Below are positions 7,701 to 10,000 of a DNA stretch of 10,000 nt, piece by piece. Position 1 is the stretch's first letter; every line of letters starts with the position of its first letter. The notes beneath the pieces were generated by a model. That model saw nothing but the letters and a program-made list of their open reading frames with translations. It was not told the origin of the DNA and ran no database searches. The position numbers and the translations under genes were made by a program. Origin of the DNA: Halocaridina rubra (taxonomy: Eukaryota > Arthropoda > Malacostraca > Decapoda > Atyidae); NCBI GenBank assembly GCA_037179515.1, contig JAXCGZ010015148.1, forward strand, positions 87,501 through 97,500, read 5' to 3'.

Positions 7701-8103
7701 GTTCATTCCATACTTTAATGCTATCGCTGCCCCTTTGCAGCAAATGACCTCCTCGAAGCAAAGTAAATCCTCCCCTGTCCAATGGACAGATGAAGCGGAG
7801 AGAGCATTTTTCAAGCTCCGAGAAGCATTGGCGGGTGAGCCAGTATTACAACTGGTAAACCCTGATTTTCCATTTATCTTGCAGACCGACGCCTCAGACG
7901 AAGGCCTGGGTGCCGTGCTCTTGCAAGCCCGATCAGACAACTCAGCAGAAGTAGCTCCAGTGCGATATGCAAGCCGCAGGTTTCGCCCTGCAGAGCGAAA
8001 TTACTCCACCGTGGAGAAGGAAGCTCTAGCTGCATATTGGGCCATAAAGAAATTTGAAGTTCATCTGTATGGCCAACATTTTACACTGAGAACCGACCAC
8101 TGA
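4123..8103 (+). CDS. gag-pol: Gag-Pol polyprotein of a Ty3/gypsy element, integrase before RT, ends at an in-frame TGA
   Basis: A single open frame of 1326 codons encodes the retrotransposition machinery. The ATG at 4123 is preceded by A at -3 and followed by G at +4, a good eukaryotic start context. Domains in order are a coiled-coil Gag-like part (1-100), a basic/proline-rich linker with no cysteine (100-220), protease (about 225-325, DTGA at 248-251), integrase (467-805), reverse transcriptase (about 927-1210, FIDD at 1103-1106) and RNase H (about 1218-1326). No frameshift separates Gag from Pol, so a single polyprotein cut by its protease is implied. Integrase before RT is the Ty1/copia order, but motifs are gypsy-type, as in the Gmr1 group. 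Oddities are the missing capsid and CCHC knuckle and a TGA at 8101 just after the third acidic RNase H residue. The frame then continues to 8298, so the stop is probably a lesion in this copy. Confidence 0.95.
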   Translation: METIKTFDEERYLDILIARGERYGFSPRQKLFEWAHEKMVECRDKLEKRARDEAQAQREEAQAQRKEAQAQRKEAQAQRKEAQAQHEHELALARLRAGIPDSSPLSGNRDYRNGKHKSPSQNFNHPAPPPHTPKPYYGHAPTLKKDDPVRPKPQQLRGKGHYSAPPSQGFQPNSKSHHAPSHSGGPHSRLATHSAHVVETGPERANEENAEEPPHKLANVEFIKHDDLEMIPKCLETINGVEAEIALDTGANGILVDERFVRDEDYTGKVVRVRVAEGTPQIRRCCVINLDCKYYKEKAPAVAMIGLMNPVLMGRALNLVPTFQAHLYPKDISRYNFPRGKSHEAISAATPGLDAKNMDDSPTDSVESAAVSTRNVERGDFPPPLPDDAPLEPLKSRPDFAKLQQDCPSLKRWMQQATEGRTFTVRGGGQITYALEDGVLRRHVTKDGHTFKQLVVPTSLRCQAMYVAHHLPLSGHRGKAKTRHVLQKAFAWPNMYTEVDRYVGSCPVCQSTSTAPVPKVPLGITKLSVEPFSKVAIDILGPINPASSTGKQFLLVYVDLATRYPDAVPLSSITTEAVAHALFEICSKVGFPEQVTSDNGSQLTSRHFEAFCNLLEMKHIRTSVYHAQSNGACERYNGTLKRCLRKLVIDIPRQWDKYVPAALFSFRDTPHDTTGYSPFELIGHKVRGPVEFLAECWDSPTIEDDDRDVHEYILKFSSHLKKAWKTAQLAIKGHQQTAKLLFDKRAWRRGLTPGDRALLLLPTDTRKLMLRWKGPYTVVHRVTPDNYVLNVDGNNRKYHINQLKLYCEDPEAHRDPALALPATPIDASSINRTSEAAATQVLHYSHPLLPILEYSTLAVETDLREWSFSEEAPLAAATALAIEDISLAFDDGKDPALPTHRKESVSNCIINSRLQPSQREQLNKLLEDYENVFNDLPGITTTLEHHVRLTDPEPFRHSYGLPHQLSLRLKEDLDTWVRLGIADKSISPWCSPLLAVRKRDGSHRFCLDCRKLNSRTIFDGEPIADAEHIFSLLSQARYLSKLDLASGFWQVPLSETTKPLTAFSTRYGLYQFRVMPFGMVNAPGCFSRLMRIVLQDLDNVSCFIDDILVHSQDWSSHLETLRRVLTRLNQHGLHLKPSKCEIGFTQLQYLGHVVGEGVMSPLHDRVQAIKDMEKPATVTQLRSFLGSVGYYQRFIPYFNAIAAPLQQMTSSKQSKSSPVQWTDEAERAFFKLREALAGEPVLQLVNPDFPFILQTDASDEGLGAVLLQARSDNSAEVAPVRYASRRFRPAERNYSTVEKEALAAYWAIKKFEVHLYGQHFTLRTDH
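4279..4383 (+). repeat. Five 21-bp tandem repeats coding for heptads
   Basis: Units start at 4279, 4300, 4321, 4342 and 4363. Units 2 to 4 are identical (GAGGCACAAGCACAACGTAAG without its last base is 20 nt), unit 1 has one change and unit 5 two. The 7-residue period matches a coiled-coil heptad. Near-identity of DNA as well as protein shows recent expansion, so copy number probably varies between element copies. Confidence 0.97.
4795..5097 (+). other. Aspartic protease domain (retropepsin type)
   Basis: The active-site motif is ALDTGAN (Asp at residue 248), preceded by the strand ETINGVEAEI. A flap-like segment follows (VAEGTPQ), and the C-terminal VLMGRAL (residues 311-317) corresponds to the hydrophobic-GRD helix of gypsy proteases. 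It would act as a dimer to cut the polyprotein. The A in place of the more usual D in GRD is a small deviation. Confidence 0.88.
5521..6537 (+). other. Integrase: HHCC zinc finger, DDE core and GPY/F module
   Basis: The zinc-binding residues are H469, H476, C506 and C509. The catalytic triad is D538 (VAIDILGP), D598 (TSDNGSQ) and E634 (NGACERYN), with exactly 35 residues between the last two. A C-terminal WKGPY module (772-776) is the GPY/F signature of Ty3/gypsy integrases. The segment before the finger (residues about 400-466) also looks like the usual gypsy pre-integrase region. The domain appears complete. It lies upstream of the RT, the reverse of normal gypsy order. Confidence 0.95.
6901..7752 (+). 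other. Reverse transcriptase domain with connection region
   Basis: Typical gypsy RT blocks appear in order: VFNDLPG (932-938), SPWCSPLLAVRKRDG (987-1001), RFCLDCRKLN (1004-1013), the first catalytic motif SKLDLASGFWQ (Asp 1043), QFRVMPFGMVNAP (1071-1083), the catalytic FIDD (1103-1106) and YLGHVV. It is followed by the LRSFLGSVGYYQRFI connection segment. FIDD in place of YIDD or YVDD is common in this superfamily. All three catalytic aspartates are present, with no internal stop. A linker of about 120 residues without recognisable motifs separates it from the integrase. Confidence 0.96.
7774..8100 (+). other. RNase H domain, C-terminal end cut by stop
   Basis: The first acidic residue is in LQTDASDEGLGAVL (Asp 1256), the second in YSTVEKEALA (residues 1294-1303) and the third in LRTDH (Asp 1325). 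The TGA follows immediately after His 1326. The conserved last helix with the fourth acidic residue is encoded downstream of the stop. This domain removes the RNA strand during reverse transcription. Confidence 0.92.
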
Positions 8104-8298
8104 CCTCTCCTATATTTACAGACTGCAGACAAGCTAAATCCTCGTCTGAAAAGGTGGGCACTTTACCTGAATCTTTTCAAATTCACTGCCCAACATGTTC
8201 ATGGCAAGGACAATGACCTTGCTGATCTACTAAGTCGACGGTCGTTACCCTCAAATGAGGAAGCTGGTGCTGTTAACCTAAATTTGACTAGTTGGTAA
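8104..8298 (+). pseudogene. In-frame remainder of the RNase H end, beyond the TGA
   Basis: In the same frame after the TGA there are 64 sense codons ending in TAA at 8296-8298. They start with the PLLYL segment that normally follows TDH in gypsy RNase H and include HVHGKDNDLADLLSRR (8194-8241), the conserved C-terminal signature with the fourth acidic residue. The frame is otherwise undamaged, so the normal end of the polyprotein is at 8298. It would be translated only if the TGA were read through. Confidence 0.9.
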
Positions 8299-8924
8299 AG
8301 ATTACTTCTCTAATGTGTTGTTTATTTTTTATGTTTATCTTTTATGTCTTTAATACTGTACTGTACTTGTTTATTTTAGCGTACAAACGTTATTCCTAAT
8401 GGAAGACGAAAAAGATGAAGAATAATTTTTTGATCGTAGTTTTATATTTCCCTTTGTGGGACTCTGAAAGCCAGAACATGGCGGAAACATTTTAGTTTAG
8501 TGTTGAATAGCTGAAACTGTTTTAAATCCAGTCGCTAATGTTAATGACGACGTGGTTCAGATTTTTAATTTGTGTATACTGTATTTTAATTTGTATATTA
8601 TATTATTGCCTTCTTGCATGTGAAGCATTCATAAACTTAAATATTGATATTCACTGATATCTAATTGTGATTTAATCTTCTTGAAATTTGAATTTGATCA
8701 CATTTCTTTTATGTTTTGCATGTCATTTAATGTTTTGTTTACAAGACTTGCTTACTTTTCCTAATAGTATGATATGTTCCAGTGGTGGATCCCATTCTTA
8801 TTGTTCATTTGTTCTTTTCCATGAGAAGGATATCTCATCCCTCATAATAACACTGAAGTCACCGTAACTTCCTCTGTTCTTTTTTCGCCTTCTGTAGTAG
8901 AATTTTGCTAAATCAATATTCTCT
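8299..8924 (+). other. 3' noncoding region of the element, no env
   Basis: About 625 bp of AT-rich sequence lies between the polyprotein end and the purine tract. There is no open frame of useful length, no signal peptide or membrane protein and no match to an envelope. A 13-nt string TACTGTACTTGTT (8359-8371) also occurs in the leader 81-bp units. Nothing else is recognisable. Confidence 0.65.
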
Positions 8925-8932
8925 AGAAAGGG
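8925..8932 (+). other. Candidate polypurine tract
   Basis: AGAAAGGG ends four bases before the 3' LTR start at 8937. A purine run at this place primes plus-strand synthesis in LTR elements. It is short and not directly adjacent to the LTR, so the assignment is tentative. Confidence 0.5.
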
Positions 8933-8936
8933 CCTT

Positions 8937-10000
8937 TGTGACAGAGTGTTTCGCTCAAAGTCACCAGAGGCTGTTAGATGCCTTATTAAATAAATTAGTA
9001 ACATAACTGTTATTTTCTAACTAAAAAAATTAATTCCCACTTCTTGACTTTTGCAGATTATGATTATTTGCAATTTGTATTTTAGCTTATAGCTAATTTT
9101 AAATATACCTTATTTACTCTTCTTGTACGTGTAGAAGTATAGCCCCGATATAAATGCTGCTCCTATTTTCTGTCTGCTACGAGCCAAGAAAATTATGAGA
9201 TTATTTACCAGTAACCTAACTTTTCATTATTATTCTCGTTTTATTTTATTTGCTTCCACTTGTTGCACCTAAAAATACTGTCTCTCCCTTGCATCTCTGC
9301 TATAATTGCCTGCCAGGGACCACCACTAAAATAGTCCTTAAAATGATATCAGAGCCAATTACTGCTCTAGAAATGTATCCTACAGATGAACTCACCAGGA
9401 GGGACAATGAGACGCTCTCTTTTGGCGCCGAGACTGCCCAGAGGCAACATCTCGCCTGGGCAGTCTAAATTTATTTCAAATCTTAATTACGTGGCATCTT
9501 CACAGGAATTCATCTAGCACAACAAGGTGAGGGATAGTGTATGGTAAAGCTCGTGGGTCAAGCAAATTGGTTTATTTTCGAGAATTAGTTACAATCGTTA
9601 CTGGATAAATCTTATGGATTTTCATTCTCAGATTTCATTCCAATACACACGAAATTTTGTAGATTACCAAACTGGAATCTCACATGCCAAAGTTACTTCT
9701 TTAACCTGTAAATTACAGCTGATATATATTGCTGAGAAGTTTCTTTTCACTGAATGTGATAAACGAAAATCTCATCCTCTGAAGACTGCTTATGAGCCCG
9801 TAAAAATCTATCTCTTTTCCTAATAAATTCTAATTTCATTTCACCCCTTTCTATCATCGTAAATAAAGTGTTTTACGTCAAAAACTCGTCAATAAAGCTA
9901 TTTGCTATACAAATTGCAAATATTTAAAAGGTAATTTTTCCCAGTTGGCTTTGCAAATATTTCTTGTTAACCACAATTTAATGAATGCATACTGTATTTA
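8937..10000 (+). repeat. 3' long terminal repeat, first 1064 bp (truncated by window end)
   Basis: This matches 696-1759 without gaps. I count 12 substitutions by eye: 769/9010, 1024/9265, 1179/9420, 1210/9451, 1228/9469, 1328/9569, 1346/9587, 1353/9594, 1399/9640, 1459/9700, 1472/9713 and 1548/9789. That is about 1.1 percent divergence, with eight transitions and four transversions. The last 200 visible bases are identical. The remaining 838 bp of the LTR should lie to the right of the window. Confidence 0.96.

Larger units (their letters stand above)
696..10000 (+). mobile_element. Ty3/gypsy LTR retrotransposon with integrase upstream of RT (Gmr1-type order), 3' end outside window
   Basis: All structural hallmarks are visible: a 5' LTR, a tRNA-Lys primer binding site, a long gag-pol frame, a short purine tract and the beginning of a matching 3' LTR. 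The LTR offset is 8241 bp with no gaps across the visible overlap. If the 3' LTR is full length, the element spans about 696-10838, roughly 10.1 kb. The domain order is protease, integrase, RT, RNase H, as in Ty1/copia, but the integrase has a GPY/F module and the RT and RNase H have gypsy signatures. No envelope-like gene is present. This copy is probably not autonomous, because the Gag part lacks a recognisable capsid or zinc knuckle and the RNase H end carries a stop. The target duplication cannot be checked because the right end is not in the window; the candidate left flank is the bases ending at 695. Confidence 0.95.

Noticed and set aside
4159..7940. Minus-strand open frames opposite gag-pol
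   Set aside because: These are short shadows of a long, strongly supported plus-strand frame. The one opposite 4159-4386 is simply the 21-bp repeat read backwards.
4123..8298. Assignment to Ty1/copia on the basis of integrase before RT
   Set aside because: The GPY module, the RT blocks (including FIDD and QFRVMPFGMVNAP) and the RNase H signatures are of the Ty3/gypsy type, so domain order alone misleads here.
8299..8936. Envelope-like gene of an endogenous retrovirus
   Set aside because: No open frame longer than a few tens of codons, no signal peptide and no membrane segment, so there is no support for env.

Overview
The window is eukaryotic repetitive DNA. It holds most of one LTR retrotransposon of the Ty3/gypsy superfamily, inserted into an older non-LTR retrotransposon. 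The non-LTR reverse transcriptase resembles RTE/jockey-like copies I associate with decapod crustaceans, so a crustacean or other marine arthropod host is my best guess. This is an inference, since no host gene is present. There are no bacterial genes, RNA genes or CRISPR arrays.

Layout. Positions 1-695 are an uninterrupted minus-strand frame for part of a non-LTR reverse transcriptase, cut off exactly where the LTR element begins. Positions 696-2597 are the 5' LTR (1902 bp, TGT...ACA). An 18-nt primer binding site complementary to the 3' end of tRNA-Lys follows at 2602-2619. A 1.5-kb leader (2620-4122) carries four 81-bp and two 137-bp tandem repeats that share one hairpin-capable core. A single long gag-pol frame starts at 4123. 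It is open to a TGA at 8101-8103 and continues in the same frame to a TAA at 8296-8298. A 3' noncoding stretch with a purine tract (8925-8932) leads to the 3' LTR, which starts at 8937 and runs off the window. From the LTR offset of 8241 bp, the element should end near 10838.

The polyprotein reads: coiled-coil Gag-like N-terminus, basic/proline-rich linker, retropepsin-type protease, integrase (HHCC, D,D-35-E, GPY), reverse transcriptase (FIDD), RNase H. Integrase therefore lies upstream of RT, the Ty1/copia arrangement, while the sequence signatures (GPY/F integrase module, gypsy-type RT and RNase H) are Ty3/gypsy. This is the arrangement described for the Gmr1-type group of gypsy elements. 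No capsid domain, CCHC knuckle or env is visible. The RNase H end is broken by the in-frame stop.

The two LTRs differ at 12 of the 1064 visible positions with no gaps, so the insertion is fairly young. The most unusual parts are the copia-like pol order, the reduced Gag and the structured repeat array between the primer binding site and the gag start.
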